From positions 3,767,001-3,831,000 of the forward strand of contig JAWHQI010000257.1 in the NCBI GenBank assembly GCA_033032865.1: a stretch of DNA of 64,000 nucleotides, written 5' to 3'. The translations under genes and the position numbers were made by a program. Positions 41,332 through 54,524 of the stretch are shown piece after piece. This DNA is from Dactylorhiza incarnata (taxonomy: Eukaryota; Streptophyta; Magnoliopsida; Asparagales; Orchidaceae). The notes beneath the pieces are model-generated. The model was given only the letters and a program-made list of their open reading frames with translations. It searched no databases and was not told the DNA's origin. The first letter of the stretch is position 1, and each line of letters starts with the position of its first letter.

Positions 41332-44300
41332 GCTTTGTCCTGATCTTTAATCATCCGGCGAGAGCACTATTTGACACGGGTGCTTCACACTCCTTTCTAT
41401 CGGAGGCCTTCCTACATCAAATTGGAGTGCCTTCGTTGTTCAGACAGGAACGATTAGATGTGTTGCTACCCAATGGGTGTTCGATGCATGCGGTTCGAGG
41501 TTGTGTGGTAAAAGTACGAATAGGAAGTCAAGACTTTGAGTTGGAAGAACTGATACTCCCGCTTTCGGAGTTCGATGTAATCTTTGGTATGGACTGGCTG
41601 TCAGCGCAGCAGGCCTACATTGATTGCACTTCTAAGGAAGTCACACTGGGGCGGAATACCGAACGTGCGACTACATTTGCTGGTTTGCGTGGATCAAGCA
41701 AGACACTGATGTCTGCTGTCCAAGTGGTCAAGGCGGTTCAGCAAGGCGCAGAGTTATGTGTTGTGCTAGTGGGGGCTGCAAAGTCTCAACCCAGTTTGAG
41801 TGATGTTCCTGTGATTTCAGAGTATCCAGATGTGTTTCCGAAAGATCTTCCTGGGGCGCCACCTCAGCGAGAAATTGACTTCACTATAGAGCTGGTGTCA
41901 GGTGCCAAGCCTGTTTCACGCTCTCCGTATAGAATTGCACCAAAGGAGATGGCGGAATTGAAAGTTCAGTTGCAAGAATTGCTAGAGCAGGGTTATATCC
42001 GACCAAGTACATCCCCTTGGGGTGCTCCGGTCCTTTTTGTGAAGAAGAAGGACGGAAGCCTGCGTCTATGCATTGATTACCGAGAACTAAACAAGCTGAC
42101 CGAGAAGAACAAGTATCCGATTCCTCGAATCGATGACTTATTCGATCAGCTAGTTGGGTCAACTGTGTATTCCAAGTTGGATCTCAAGTCCGGCTACTAC
42201 CAGTTGCGCATTCGGGATTGTGATATCCCCAAAACAGCATTCAGTACCCGTTACGGACACTTCGAGTTTACAGTGATGCCGTTTGGATTAATGAATGCGC
42301 CGTCAGTATTTATGGATCTGATGAATAGGACCTTTCGAGAGTGCCTTGATCGGTTTGTTATTGTCTTCATTGACGATATCTTGGTGTACTCTCAGTCTGA
42401 AGAAGAACACGCGATTCATTTGCATGAAGTTTTGGAAATCCTGCGACGTAGTCAATTATATGCCAAGTTCTCTAAGTGCGAGTTCTGGCTAGCCTCAGTG
42501 GCGTTCCTTGGTCATGTTGTTAGTGGCGAGGGTATCACAGTGGATCCGACAAAGATTGATGCAATCCAGAAGTGGCCCGTTTTGGCAACAGTAGCAGAAG
42601 TCAGGAGTTTTCTTGGACTTGCCGGCTACTATCGGCGCTTCGTGGAAAACTTTTCGCGGATCGCTCTACCTCTCACCACCTTGACGAGGAAGGATCAGAA
42701 GTTCGTTTGGTCATCGGAGTGTGCACGGGATTTTGAGGAATTAAAGAGGCGTCTGACCACAGCACCAATTTTGTGTTTGCCATCAGGTGCAGAGGGTTAT
42801 GAAATGTATAGTGATGCGTCAGGGAGCGGCTTAGGCTGCGTACTTCTTCAGCACGGTCAGGTGATAGCTTATGACTCTCGACAGTTGAAAGTGCATGAGC
42901 GGAACTATCCGGTCCACGATTTGGAGTTGGCGGCCGTGATATTCGCTCTAAAGCTGTGGCGGCACTACTTATATGGTGTGAAGGTTGACATCTTTACAGA
43001 CCATAAGAGCCTTAAGTATCTGTTAACACAGAAGGAGCTCAATATGCGACAACGAAGGTGGATGGAGTTCCTGGGGGACTACACGTTTGATATACATTAT
43101 ACTCCCGGAAAGGGGAATGTCGTCGCAGATGCATTGAGCAGGAGGGCTTTTTCCCAGGCCAACTGGATTCAGATGTATGATCCACGTCTGATCAGGGACT
43201 TGGAAGCCTTGGAGATCTCCTGTGTAGAGAGGAGTTCTAGTGCGAATGCGTGCTTAAACTGGACGGAGGTGCAGTATGACCTCGCGGACAGAATACGACA
43301 GGCCCTGGAGCTTGATTCGAGCATGCAACGCTATTTGGCAGAGTCTGGGGATGGGACTGCTGCAGAGTTTGTGATGGACGACGGTCTGATGTGGAAAGAC
43401 GGTCGGTTGTGCGTCCCAAATGTGGGTAAGTTGTGGGAGGAATTGATGTACGAAGCACATTTTACCAAATACTCAATTCACCCTGGGTGCACAAAAATGT
43501 ACCAGGACATGAAAAAGCTGTTTTGGTGGCCAGGATTAAAGAAAGACATCGCCTTGTATGTGGCAAAATGCAAAACTTGCGCACAGGTGAAGGCGGAATA
43601 TCAGAAACCTGGAGGTTTCCTGAAGTCATTGCCTATACCGGAATGGAAATTTGATGACATTTCGATGGATTTCGTGCACGGTTTGCCGAGATCACAGAGT
43701 GGGAATGATGCCGTATGGGTGATCGTGGATCGCTTGACAAAGGTAGCCCACTTTATTCCAAACCGGAAGGACGATTCAGTTGAAAAGTTAGCAAAACTTT
43801 ATGTTGATAGCATTGTACGATTGCACGGTGTGCCCCGTAGCATCGTTAGTGACCGAGATGGGCGCTTCACTTCGAAAGATTGGAAGCTAATCCACCAGTT
43901 GTTAGGTACAAAACTAAAGTTTAGTACTGCCTTCCACCCTCAGACGGATGGACAGACTGAACGTACGAACAGAACTATGAAGGATATGCTCCGAATGTGC
44001 GTCCTGGACTTCGGTAAAAAGTGGGAAGATCATCTTTTCATGATCGAATTCGCTTATAATAACATCTATCAGGCAAGTATAAAGATGACACCCTTCGAGG
44101 CCCTCTATGGTAGAGCTTGTCGCACTCCATTATCTTGGGCTGAGACAGGTGAAACGAAGTTGTTTAAGCGAAAGGAAGTCGAAGAGGCAAATTCGGCTAT
44201 TCAAACAATCCGGGAGAGATTGTTAATTGCGCAAGATAGGCAGGCGAAATACTACAATGCCAAGCACAGAAACGTCGAGTTCACCGTGGGCGACTGGGTT

Positions 44301-44750
44301 TATCTCAAGATCAAACCTTTCAAGGGTGTGTCCAGGATTCGGCGCTTGAAAAAGCTGAGTCCAAGATACCTTGGACCATTTGAGATACTGGAACGTGTTG
44401 GCGAAGTTGCCTATCGACTCGCTCTTTCGACAGAGTTGAGTGGTCTGCACGATGTATTCCACATATCAGTATTGAGGAAAGCTATACCAGAGCCTAGCCA
44501 AGTGCTTGTGGCTAATCAGGTGCCGGTCGATGATGGGCTGAGGACAAAGGTCATACCTATTAGCATCGAAGACACTGAGGTCAAACAACTACAGAATAAA
44601 TTGATCAAGATGGTCAAAGTCCGCTGGAACAACTGCGGTCGTGAGGAACTTACATGGGAGCGCGAGCAAACTATGCGTGAGGAGTTCCCCGAGCTGTTCC
44701 TTGAAGGTACAAATTGTATTTTGTATCGTTTTGATTATTTGCACTGTTAG
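41259..44750 (+). CDS. pol: Gypsy-B pol: protease, RT, RNase H, integrase, chromodomain-like tail
   Basis: Intact 1163-codon frame; its first 24 codons are probably intron. Numbered from 41259: protease [11 protein letters not shown] with DTG at 39-41; RT about 215-400 with catalytic FIDD at 370-373; RNase H about 510-640 with YSDAS (Asp about 519), LELAA, FTDHKS and VADALSR; integrase zinc finger HHCC (EAH, IHPG, CKTC) about 725-775; integrase core with Asp 804 (MDFV), Asp 865 (SDRDG) and Glu 901 (QTER), spaced DD35E. The [10 protein letters not shown] region and a chromodomain-like end ([16 protein letters not shown]) follow. The order RT-RNase H-integrase defines Ty3/gypsy. All key residues are present. 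Confidence 0.96.
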   Translation: MIVYRFVALYTSYLMHCLLHIDVLGFVLIFNHPARALFDTGASHSFLSEAFLHQIGVPSLFRQERLDVLLPNGCSMHAVRGCVVKVRIGSQDFELEELILPLSEFDVIFGMDWLSAQQAYIDCTSKEVTLGRNTERATTFAGLRGSSKTLMSAVQVVKAVQQGAELCVVLVGAAKSQPSLSDVPVISEYPDVFPKDLPGAPPQREIDFTIELVSGAKPVSRSPYRIAPKEMAELKVQLQELLEQGYIRPSTSPWGAPVLFVKKKDGSLRLCIDYRELNKLTEKNKYPIPRIDDLFDQLVGSTVYSKLDLKSGYYQLRIRDCDIPKTAFSTRYGHFEFTVMPFGLMNAPSVFMDLMNRTFRECLDRFVIVFIDDILVYSQSEEEHAIHLHEVLEILRRSQLYAKFSKCEFWLASVAFLGHVVSGEGITVDPTKIDAIQKWPVLATVAEVRSFLGLAGYYRRFVENFSRIALPLTTLTRKDQKFVWSSECARDFEELKRRLTTAPILCLPSGAEGYEMYSDASGSGLGCVLLQHGQVIAYDSRQLKVHERNYPVHDLELAAVIFALKLWRHYLYGVKVDIFTDHKSLKYLLTQKELNMRQRRWMEFLGDYTFDIHYTPGKGNVVADALSRRAFSQANWIQMYDPRLIRDLEALEISCVERSSSANACLNWTEVQYDLADRIRQALELDSSMQRYLAESGDGTAAEFVMDDGLMWKDGRLCVPNVGKLWEELMYEAHFTKYSIHPGCTKMYQDMKKLFWWPGLKKDIALYVAKCKTCAQVKAEYQKPGGFLKSLPIPEWKFDDISMDFVHGLPRSQSGNDAVWVIVDRLTKVAHFIPNRKDDSVEKLAKLYVDSIVRLHGVPRSIVSDRDGRFTSKDWKLIHQLLGTKLKFSTAFHPQTDGQTERTNRTMKDMLRMCVLDFGKKWEDHLFMIEFAYNNIYQASIKMTPFEALYGRACRTPLSWAETGETKLFKRKEVEEANSAIQTIRERLLIAQDRQAKYYNAKHRNVEFTVGDWVYLKIKPFKGVSRIRRLKKLSPRYLGPFEILERVGEVAYRLALSTELSGLHDVFHISVLRKAIPEPSQVLVANQVPVDDGLRTKVIPISIEDTEVKQLQNKLIKMVKVRWNNCGREELTWEREQTMREEFPELFLEGTNCILYRFDYLHC

Positions 44751-44770
44751 AATTTCGGGACGAAATTCAT

Positions 44771-44786
44771 TAAAGGGGGGAAGAAT
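44771..44786 (+). other. Gypsy-B polypurine tract
   Basis: TAAAGGGGGGAAGAAT ends at the 3' LTR. It is preceded by the AATTTCGGGACGAAATT block that gypsy elements of this lineage carry here. Confidence 0.9.
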
Positions 44787-46715
44787 TGTAAGACCCCAAA
44801 TGACATGTGCACCCAAAATACCAAATATGAGCATGAGCTGAAATCAGGGAGCTAGCGCGAGGCGGTAGCGATAGCGCCGGCGGTAGCGTCTCGAGAACTC
44901 CTGAGAAATCCCGAGAAATGGTTCCGAGAACTCCCGAGAAATGGAACAGGCTGAAACATATGAGCTAACGCCAGACACTAGCGCTAGCGCCGGCGGTAGC
45001 GTCTCTTAGCGGTACCGACTCAGGCTAGCGCCAGGCACTAGCCACTAGCGCCGGCGGTAGCGGGAAAATCATATCTTCTCCAAAATCCGACTCTTTTCCC
45101 ATTTTCTCTGCCTTTTCCTGATCTGAGAGCTGAGAGGAGAGCTGAGGGCAGAGGTTTGGGAGCAAGGAGGGAGATCCGTTGGAGTTGAGCTTTCGTCGTG
45201 CCAGGAGGGAGTTGTGAAGAAGCGTCTGCGTGCGTGTGCCACCGCGGATTCCAGCCATCTCCCTCTCACTTCTATGGCACCGAAACGGCCTACAAGGGTA
45301 ACGAATCTCCTCCCTAATCCTTGGACATGTACGTCCTTTGATTTGCATGCGTTCTGGAATACTTCTACTAATTAGTAGATCGACTATTCCGGTGGGTTGA
45401 AGTGATGTCCCCACAAATTGCATATAGAGTCCGAAACGGTATTACGGACATAGGCATGCTGTGTGAAGCCCATCCGTACAGGTCGAGCCGGATTGGTGAT
45501 GATTAGTGCGTGTAAACAGTTCCGTGTACGTGCTGTGATTCGGGTCATGTGACTGTTGTTGTACAGAAAATAGGACCTGGAGGTGTTTCCCAGGCTATAC
45601 TCGAAATTTGGTGGCAGAACTGAGTTCTGTCACTAGCGCCGGGCGCTAGCGCTAGCGCCGGCAGTAGCTCCAGGTGAGCTACTAGTGTTGATGTCTGGAG
45701 GTGGTTTCCCAGAGGTGGCAGTACAAATTTCTGTTACCAGTGCCGGGCAGAACTAAGTTCTGTTGCTAGCGCCGGGCGCTAGTGCTAGCGCCGGCGGTAG
45801 CGCCCAACACGCATTTTGTGTGATTCAGTTTTACCCAATGTCCTGGGGACTGGATATATAGTAGATAAAGCTGTGGAATTTGCAAAGCCCAGCTTTAAGT
45901 GTCGGGCACAAGGTGACGCTTACCCGTATCGTGCATAGTGGAATCGCGATAATTGAGCACGGGCCTAGCTGATCTGAACCCGCCCATAGTAGTGGTGAAG
46001 AGGTCGCCCCTCGGTGCACCGGACTATGGAAGAGTGCCGGAACTTCGTGTGTACGGCCTAGCTCAATTTGCTTGTCTAAGTTGAAATAGGACTTAGCGTA
46101 AGGGCGTAACTCAGGGAGTATGCCAAAGTGTGCCTTGAGAGCACGAAGCGGGTGGCTTGGTTTGCCTCCGTTGGTGTTGTTTGCGGATATATATATATGT
46201 TGCTGACTCTTACTTGCAGGGAAGGAGCACCGCCGTCCCGAGTGTGGGGCGGGGTCGTTATAAATCTTGGTCAGCTAAAGCTGACCGGTTGCTTGTTTTC
46301 CCACCAATTGGTGGATTTGCTTATACAGGTCCCGGTGAGACTAGCGGGAGATAGCGGGCTGAAGCCCCTACTGCTGTGCTGTGCTGGCCCTTGAAGGCCA
46401 AAGCTTTTGTTTACTTTTGTTCATGTGTGGCCGGCCTGCGTGCCGATGTTTGGAAGCCACTTAGATGATGTAAACAAACTCATGTAAATAACTCTTGTTG
46501 TATTTAATTCCTATTAGTAGTGTTGTGGACATTGTTGTAAACTGGTTTAAAATGAAATTCTAATTATGCTTCCGTTGTGACTCTGATGCTGAGATAGTTA
46601 TATTTGTAACTGTTTAGACACTAATTTTAGTAACGCGCTCTTCTGTTCATTTCATATGGCGTGGGGTCCCGGCCGGACCTACTGTTATATGCTATGTGAC
46701 AGGGAGGGTGTTACA
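44787..46715 (+). repeat. Gypsy-B 3' LTR, 1929 bp
   Basis: Direct copy of 37990-39899, including the mini-exon (45274-45297), both palindrome zones and the hairpin cluster. It has an extra GGGCGCTAGTGCTAGCGCC (19 bp) in the second palindrome zone. Confidence 0.95.
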
Positions 46716-46720
46716 AGATC

Positions 46721-49473
46721 ACTCTGGGAAAGAACACCGAAGGAGAAACCACATTCGCCGGTATGCGAGGAGCGAGCAAGACGCTGATGTCTGCTCTCCA
46801 AGTGGTTAAGGCGGTGAGAAAAGGCGCCGAGTTGTTCTTCACTTTGTTGGAGGCTTCGGAGCCAAAGCCCAGGATATGTGATGTCCCAGCTGTAGCGGAG
46901 TACGCCGACGTGTTTCCTAACGAACTCCCTGGGGTTCCGCCTCATCGGGAGATTGATTTCTGTATCGAGTTGGTGCCAGGTGCCAAACCTGTGGCCCGCT
47001 CACCGTACCGGATAGTGCCAAAGGAACTGGCAGAGCTGAAGGTCCAATTGCAAGAGCTGCTAGAGCAAGGCTACGTACGTCCAAGTTCATCGCCTTGGAG
47101 TGCACCGATCCTCTTTGTGAAAAAGAAGGACGGGAGCTTGCGTCTATGTATTGATTATCGAGAGTTAAACAAGTTGACCGAGAAGAACCGATATCCGATT
47201 CCAAGAATCGATGATCTATTCGACCAACTGGTTGGGTCGACGGTATACTCCAAACTGGACCTAAGGTCCGGTTATTACCAACTGCGGATAAGGGAATGTG
47301 ATATTCCAAAGACAGCGTTCAGTACCCGCTTTGGGCACTATTAGTTCACGGTGATGCCGTTCGGTCTGTCTAATGCACCGTCGGTATTCATGGACTTAAT
47401 GAACAGGACGTTTCGAGAGTATTTGGATCAATTTGTGATCGTCTTCATCGACGACATTTTGGTATACTCTCAGTCGAAAGAGGAGCATGTAGGGCATCTG
47501 CACGCAGTTCTGAGCACCTTGAGGAGGAGTCAGCTATATGCCAAGTTCTCCAAGTGCGAGTTTTGGCTATCGTCAGTAGCATTCCTTGGTCATGTTGTTA
47601 GTGGAGAAGGAATTGCAGTTGATCCGTCGAAGATAGAAGTGGTCCGAGCGTGGCCCTTGTTGAAAAACGTAGCGGAAGTCCGAAGTTTCTTAGGACTTGC
47701 CGGCTATTATAGGCGCTTTGTGGAAAACTTCTCGAGGATTGCACTCCCTCTCACTAAACTGACTAGGAAAGATCATAAGTTCGTTTGGTCGCCCGAGTGC
47801 GTACGAGCTTTTGAAGAGCTGAAGAGCCGTCTGACCACGGCGCCCATTCTATGCTCGCCATGCGGTACGGAAGGCTACGAAATTTATAGCGACGCCTCGG
47901 GGAGTGGTTTGGGTTGTGTCCTAGTGCAGTTCGGAAAGGTAATTGCCTACGGCTCCCGGCAACTGAAAGTTCATGAGAGGAATTACCCGGTCCATGATTT
48001 GGAGCTAGCGGTCGTGGTATTTGCTCTTAAGCTGTGGAGGCATTATTTGTATGGCGTGAAGATCGACATCTTTACCGACCACAAGAGCCTCAAGTACCTG
48101 CTGGATCAAAGGGAGTTGAATATGCGTCAAAGGAGGTGGATGGAGTTCCTTGGGGACTACACCTTAGACATCAAATATACTCCTGGAAAGGGAAATGTAG
48201 TTGCGGACGCGTTGAGTCGTCGGGCTCCCGCTCAAGCAAATTGGATTTTGATGCACGATGAGCGTCTAATCCGCGAGCTGGAAGAAATGGAGATCATTTG
48301 CGTTGATCGAAGAGCGTCTACTTCAGCATGCTTGAACTGGACGGAGGTTCAATACCACCTTGCCGACCGAGTTCGACAGGCTTTGGAGCTGGACGAGAGC
48401 ATGAAACGCTATAAAGCGGAAACCGTTGACGGGTTAAACGCTGATTTCTCTTTCGAAGATGGCCTTATGTGGAAGAATGGTAGATTGTGCGTCCCAAACG
48501 TTGGTACTCTACGGGCGGAGTTGATGTACGAGGCTCATCATACCAAGTACTCGATCCACCCTGGGAGCACGAAAATGTACATGGACATGAAGAAACTTTT
48601 CTGGTGGCCGGGTATGAAGAAAGACATTGCCCTCTACGTGGCCAAGTGTAACACTTGCGTGTTGGTGAAGGTGGAATATCAACGTCCCGGTGGATTTTTG
48701 AAGTCCTTGCCGATTCCGGAATGGAAGTTTGACGATATTTCGATGGATTTCGTGCACGGATTGCCGAGATCGCAACAGGGAAATGACGCCATCTGGGTGA
48801 TCGTGGACCGATTGACGAAGGTATCGCATTTTATTCCGAACCGGAAGGATGATTCTGTAGAAAAGCTAGCGAAGCTCTATGTCGATAGTATTGTGAGGCT
48901 GCACGGTGTCCCTCGTAGCATCGTCAGCGATCGTGACGGGCATTTCACATCGAAAGATTGGAGGCTTATCCATGAACTGTTGGGCACTAAATTGAAGTTC
49001 AGCACGGCCTTCCACCCGCAAACGGATGGACAGACCGAGAGGAGCAACAGGACTATGGAGGATATGCTCCGAATGTGCGCTCTAGATTTTGGAAAGAAGT
49101 GGGAAGATCATCTCTATATGATCGAGTTCGCCTACAATAATAGCTACCAAGCCAGTATAAAGATGGCTCCTTTCGAGGCCCTCTATGGTAAGAAGTGTCA
49201 CACACCGTTGTCTTGGGCAGAAACGGACGATACTAAGCTATTAAAGCGAAAGGATGTTGAGGAAGCAACTTCGACGATCCGAACTATACGTGAAAGGCTA
49301 TTGATTGCCCAGGATAGGCAAGCAAAATATTTCAACGCCAAGCATAGGAACCTAGTGTTCGCCGTAGGTGATCGGGTTTACTTGAAGATCAAACCGTTCA
49401 AAGGGGTATCAAGGATCCGACGCTTGAAAAAGCTCAGTCCAAGGTACTTAGGACCGTTTGAGATCGTGGAGCG
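46721..49473 (+). pseudogene. pol: Gypsy-A RT, RNase H and integrase (nonsense mutation, cut by LARD-C)
   Basis: Resumes the Gypsy-A polyprotein after Gypsy-B. RT runs to FGHY and then meets TAG at 47342-47344, where Gypsy-B has GAG (Glu); the frame continues unchanged with [40 protein letters not shown] and VADALSRR are present. The integrase HHCC finger (CNTC) and core ([22 protein letters not shown]) are also present. At 49473 the sequence enters LARD-C within the GPFEIVERV motif. Apart from the TAG, no other lesion was seen. Confidence 0.93.
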
Positions 49474-50683
49474 TGTAACATCCCCCAGACAGCTAGACCC
49501 CCCAGGTGAATCTGTCCTGACAAGGTCATGACAAGGCCTTGGTAGAGTAGAAATCCCTTTAACTTAGGCAAATTAGGGTTGAAAGTGCCTTGGACTGCAA
49601 ATAGCAATTTCCAGTGACCAAGCTTAGGGTTGGACTTTAGGGCCTCAACTTGACCATTTGACCCCACCATAGTATCCCTAACCCTTTAAGGGCCCCCTTA
49701 GGGCACCAAGGGCCCATTGGGGTCAACCAGGGAGGTCAAACTGACCAAAGTCAACCCTAACCCTAAAATGGTCAAAGTAGCCTAATTAGAGTCAATTAAC
49801 CCTCACCATGCCAAAATTGACCACTCATCTAGGTCTAGAATATCATGAGAGACCTAGTGGACCCAAAAGCCCCATCATGGGACCCCCAATGGTGCAAATT
49901 GACCAAAATGCCCCTTTAGGTCAAAAATGGCAATTCTTCATTAAAAGCCCTAATTGACCATCACCATGTTAAATTGACCCTACCCTTAGGGTTATCATGT
50001 CATAGGGGACCCAGTGGACCAAAAAGCCCCTTGACTGGGTCAACCCTAGGGCTCAATTTGACAAAAGTCAACTTAGCCTGTTTTGGTCAAATCAACTTGA
50101 ATTGGGTCAACCAAGACTCATGTGACCAAATTGACCCCACCAATAGTTTCTAAACCTAATTTGGAATCCAAGGGACCCAAAAGCCCCATCCTAGGGTCAC
50201 CCAATTGTTCAATTTGACCAAAAGTCAAACTTGCCCAAATTAGGTCAAATCTCTTAAACCTAGCCCAATCCCTTTGGGCCAAGCCCAAATTGGCCCCTTG
50301 ACCATCACCCTTGGCTGGTAATTAACCCAGGAGAGAGAGGAAAATCGGCCATGATGAGTAGGAGAGAGAAAAACCCAATTTTGGAGGAGAGAGAAGGTGG
50401 TGTTCATGGCCATTAAGAGGATACACCCCTTGGAATCCCCATTGATGTCCCATTTCATCTCCCCTGATGAATGTGGAGGGAATTCCAGGAGTTTTCTGGA
50501 GGAATTGAAGGCAAGGGGGATGCATTAGGGTGGCCGGCCATGGGGGAGTGGAGGGGTCACATGGTGATCTCTTGATGGAGCCCTCCTCCCATTAAATTGA
50601 GGCCTCCATTAGCTTCATAAGGGGGAGAGGAGTTGAAACCCCCATTTTCCCGACCCTATCAGTGCTCAGAGGATGGCTTTTCC

Positions 50684-50752
50684 ATGGCACCCAAAGCTCC
50701 AAGGAGGAACAATGGCGGCCGGCAATCGGAGCCACGATTCACACCAAATGAG
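50684..50752 (+). CDS. Candidate LTR exon 1 in LARD-C
   Basis: 23 codons starting MAPKAPRRNNGGRQ, followed by GTCCGA, a weak donor. The start resembles the mini-exons MAPKRPTR of Gypsy-B and MAKKNAPR of Gypsy-A and occupies the comparable part of the LTR. The repeated copy lies at 58040-58108. Confidence 0.4.
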
Positions 50753-53499
50753 GTCCGATCCTTCTCCTCCTTACTCGTGCTAGTATCTTAGATCGAATTA
50801 GGAGAGAAATCGGGCTCAAAAGAGCCCGATCGGAGAGTTGAAATTTCAGATTTTCCATGAAAATTGCCCCCTTGAGTTCGCCGGAAACCGCCCCTCCGGC
50901 GGCCGTGCCGCCGCCCGGCGATAACCCTCACCTCGACGGAGGTGGTGGCGGTGGTGGCCGGCCAGGGAGGTGGCCGGGTGGCCGGGAATTGGCCCTGGAA
51001 AGCTACAGGAATTTTGCGTTTTCTTTGGGCTGGTTTCGGATAAATGGAGAAGATGAACAGTGTTCTCTTTTATTTTATTGTTTTATTTATTTGTTTTATT
51101 CTCATTATTATGTAGTAAATGGTTTTAAATTTTAAAAATAGATAGAGTCCCCTACTGAAAAAGTGCCCAACATAAAAGTTGTAGGCCTTGACCCCTAGAG
51201 TCATACAAAATTGACTTCACTCGATTTGGAGTCCTGGTTTGACCTCAGCACCCATTTTAGTGCAAAGTTTGACTGAACTTTGAATGGGTGCCCACACCAA
51301 ACCACTTGTCCAAATGACTTGATATTTGGACCAGTAGTGAGTCATACCTAGGGCTATGTAATATCCAAAAATCAGATTTTTTGGAGAAACTTTTCCTAAA
51401 GTTTTTGTAGAAATTTAATAATCCTTACATAAATTATTTGGAGGGTCAAATGACCTCCAATCTCCACCAAATTTTGGTGGGGTGTTATTAGGGCCATGAT
51501 AAATCACTGGTTAAAATCTCAACTCATTTGGAGTTCTTTTGATTAGGAAATCATTAAGCCAAAAATTTGTCCATTTAGGGGAAATTTGTGAATAAGGGCT
51601 ATTTGGGACTTTTCATGGTCAAACCACCTCCAATTGGAGTGGGATTTTGGCCACTGCCCTAATATCACCCAAATCACCTCTAAGAGAGTTTTGGGGTCAT
51701 GGGGAGTTGGTTTGCCCTAGGACTTGGAGTAAGAGCACCTTGGGGTGCAAATAGCCAAGTAGAGAATCTTTGGCCAATAAGGTCTTTTGAGACTTGATAC
51801 TTCTTAGGAAGATCAGTGGGATGAAGTTGAGACCCCATGAAGGGTTTGGTGAGCATTGGAGTTGTTTTGCTCAAGGTCATAGGGTTGACCCCTATGGAGT
51901 GGAATTTGGGGTTGTGAAGGACATATGGGAGTTTGTCCTTGGAGAGGGGTGTATTGGACTCCTCTGACTTTTATAAGTGATAGGATACCCTCACAAGAAG
52001 TTTGGGTGGATTTGGAGAAGTTTAGACCCTAACCCTAGGTTAAACCCTAATGGGGTGCAATTAGAGGTCAATGAAGGGAGTGGGGTCAAACATTATTGGT
52101 TTGACCTAAGATTTTGTATGGTAGGTCCTAGTGACCAGAGGAGCCTCCCTTGTGAAGTTGAAGAGGTTTGGAGTTGTCAAACCTAGGTAATAAATCCTTG
52201 GGTGGATTTGTAAATAATTAGGGTTTTGGGTTTTAGGGAGAAATATTACTTAATGGTTTACCATTTTCTGTCACAAACTTGGTTTTAATGCTATTGATCT
52301 CTGGAAGAATCTGTTAGACCATGAGAAGACTTTTTGGGGTTCAAAGTGTAATATTCCATATTGTAGACAACTTTTGGGAGGATCAATAGTAGGGTGTTAA
52401 ATTACTGTAATTGCATGAAACTTTGCAGGATGTCTTTTCATACCAATATGTACCCACTGTAATTTTCTCATAATTTATGGATTAATATTTTTGGTATCTC
52501 TAGTTCATTTTGGAATTATTTACAAATATATCCTTTGAGGAAATTACAAAAGTAACTTCTGTGTTATGTGGTCAAACTTGGTAGACCTGAATATTTTAGT
52601 ATGATTCACCACTGTATGAATTTGCATAAGATTGGGAGTCCATATGAGGGTACCTCCTTTGGAATTTATTGGTAATAAATGAGTTTTGGAATTTTTAAAA
52701 ATAGCAAATCTTGCAGTATTTCCCTAAGATTTCATGACTACTGATTAATAGGTACTTTTGATTTATGTAAAAATTTAGGCAGGCATTGGATGTCAGGAAA
52801 GCATACTTGCAGTTCAAACCTTAGGAAGTGATATTTTGGAAAAAAATGATTTAAATACTATTATTATTTGGAAAATTATGAAGCTCTGGATTTGGTCTTA
52901 AATACGTAGTATGGTCCTCCAATAAAATTGTTGAATCATAGGATCGAGTATTTAGTGTACTCCCCTTCATGAGCATCAAAGCGTTGAGGATGGTCTGCGT
53001 TTAGCAAATTGACAATTTTGGGGTTGTAGGCCAAATTGGATCATATTGATTGGAAAGTGAGGGCCTAATGGTAATTATATGGATATGAGAGGACCCTTGG
53101 AGAGAATTAAGGTTTGATGGGTCCTAGGGTGGTGGGGTGCCATCCTTGGGGTAGGTCGTCCTGTGGATGACGAAAGATCATCTTTTGTCTATTAGGACCT
53201 AAAAGCTCTTAGGTTTAGACCGGGTGAAATGTTAAGAGGGTTTCTTATGGGTAGTAACTAAAGACATTAAGTGTCTTGGGAATGGGAACTTTGGGGTGTC
53301 AACCCATTGTAGTTCCTAGTACCGTAGCGAGCCCCTCACAGGGTAACCCTCGGGAAGTCCAAGTCTAACCCTAACTCATAGGAGTAAGACATTGTACAAG
53401 ATTAACTAATAACACACTCAGCCACACCCTGTGGTTTCGGAAGTTTAGTTGGATTGGTTGTCCGAGCGGTGGGCTCGGTGGCTGTTGCAGCAGACCGGT

Positions 53500-53665
53500 T
53501 AGTCTGGTGAGCTTATGGCTCGGAAGGTTATTGATGACGGGCAGGTTAGCCCGGGGAGCTTTTGGCTCGGAAGGTTAGTGATGACGGGCAGGTTAGCCCG
53601 GGGAGCTTTTGGCTCGGAAGGTTATTGATGGCGGGCGGGTTAGCCCGGGGAACTCATGGCTCAGA
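53500..53665. repeat. 47-bp tandem array in the LARD-C 5' LTR
   Basis: Three and a half units of GGCTCGGAAGGTTATTGATG followed by ACGGGCAGGTTAGCCCGGGGAGCTTTT, each with an inverted GGGCNGGTTAGCCC pair. It is repeated at 60856-61021 in the 3' LTR. Open frames through it and beyond are not considered genes. Confidence 0.9.
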
Positions 53666-54428
53666 GATAGGAAGTAGAACATGTTGCATGTGCACTGAAG
53701 GTGGTGGGTCTTCGGTATTGGACGGTCGTTCACACCGACGTCAATACGTTGACTCGGCGAGTGTGGTTTTACACTTAGCCTTGATAGTCTGGCGGTCCAG
53801 TCAGCAAGAGTACGCAGACGCTCCGCGGGTATAGTGGAGGCGTACAATAGGTCTAGGTTGGGTAGTGTGAATGCCAACCTAGAGGTGGGCGGGGCCCAAC
53901 CCACCGCTTCCGTTTGCCACTACGGGAGTATCCTGGGAGTCTAGCTCGCTCCAAAAAGGGGGAACTAAAGGTCTATGCGCATAGAGTCGTAGTGTGTGAG
54001 TTGCACTTGTATGATCATAGCATAACAGCATACTTGCATGTCATAGCATAAACATTGCATTCAACCTACCCCTAACGTATAAGTCGGTTATGGGACTTCT
54101 TATACGGTAGGCCCTGCTAAACGACCCCTTGGTCTATAGGTTTGTATGGGCATTCCTATAAATCAATGGTTACCTTTATATTTACTTTACTTGCCAATTA
54201 TATATACTGCTTACTGTTCTTTACCTGCACTTTACTGTGCTTACTTAATGCTTCATATATATATGCACCTGTGTAGTTCTAGTTCCGCTGTCACCTGCTT
54301 GTTTCCACTCTGCCTTTGGTCCTCCTTTTCACTCCTCCCCGCTCGGTGCCTAGGAGCCACGGGTTTAGGGGCGGGGGATCGTTGACTTAGTCTTTTTGAC
54401 TAACGGTCGGTGGACCATATCATTTTAG

Positions 54429-54524
54429 GAAATCGAGGAGACGCAGCAGCACCAGAGGCTGGAGCAGTCGGAGGCGGGCCAGTCTAGTACAGGAGCACAG
54501 GATTCAGGATCTGTGAGTGATTAG
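54429..54524 (+). CDS. Candidate LTR exon 2 in LARD-C
   Basis: Behind CATTTTAG a 32-codon frame starts EIEETQQHQRLEQSE and ends with TAG after SVSD. Phase 0 agrees with exon 1. If spliced, the LTR alone would encode an acidic, Gln-rich peptide of 54 residues. The corresponding place in LTR-D is also open. No known domain. Confidence 0.35.
   Translation, partial: EIEETQQHQRLEQSEAGQSSTGAQDSGSVSD

Larger units (their letters stand above)
37990..46715 (+). mobile_element. Gypsy-B: apparently intact Tekay/Del-like retrotransposon
   Basis: 8726 bp with 5' LTR 37990-39899, internal region, 3' LTR 44787-46715, and target duplication AGATC (37985-37989 and 46716-46720). Gag and pol frames are open with all catalytic residues seen. 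The LTRs differ by about 1% by eye plus one 19-bp indel. It is inserted in Gypsy-A. It is the only element here that looks capable of autonomous movement, provided its RNA is spliced as proposed. Confidence 0.95.

Noticed and set aside
49750..49770. CCCTAACCCTAAA telomere-like motif in the LARD-C LTR
   Set aside because: Only two units and part of the general CCCTAA/GGTCAA richness of the LTR; not a telomere array.
53562..53904. 90- and 103-codon frames in the LARD-C LTR (also at 60918-61260)
   Set aside because: They run through the 47-bp array on opposite strands; their presence in both LTRs only reflects LTR identity.
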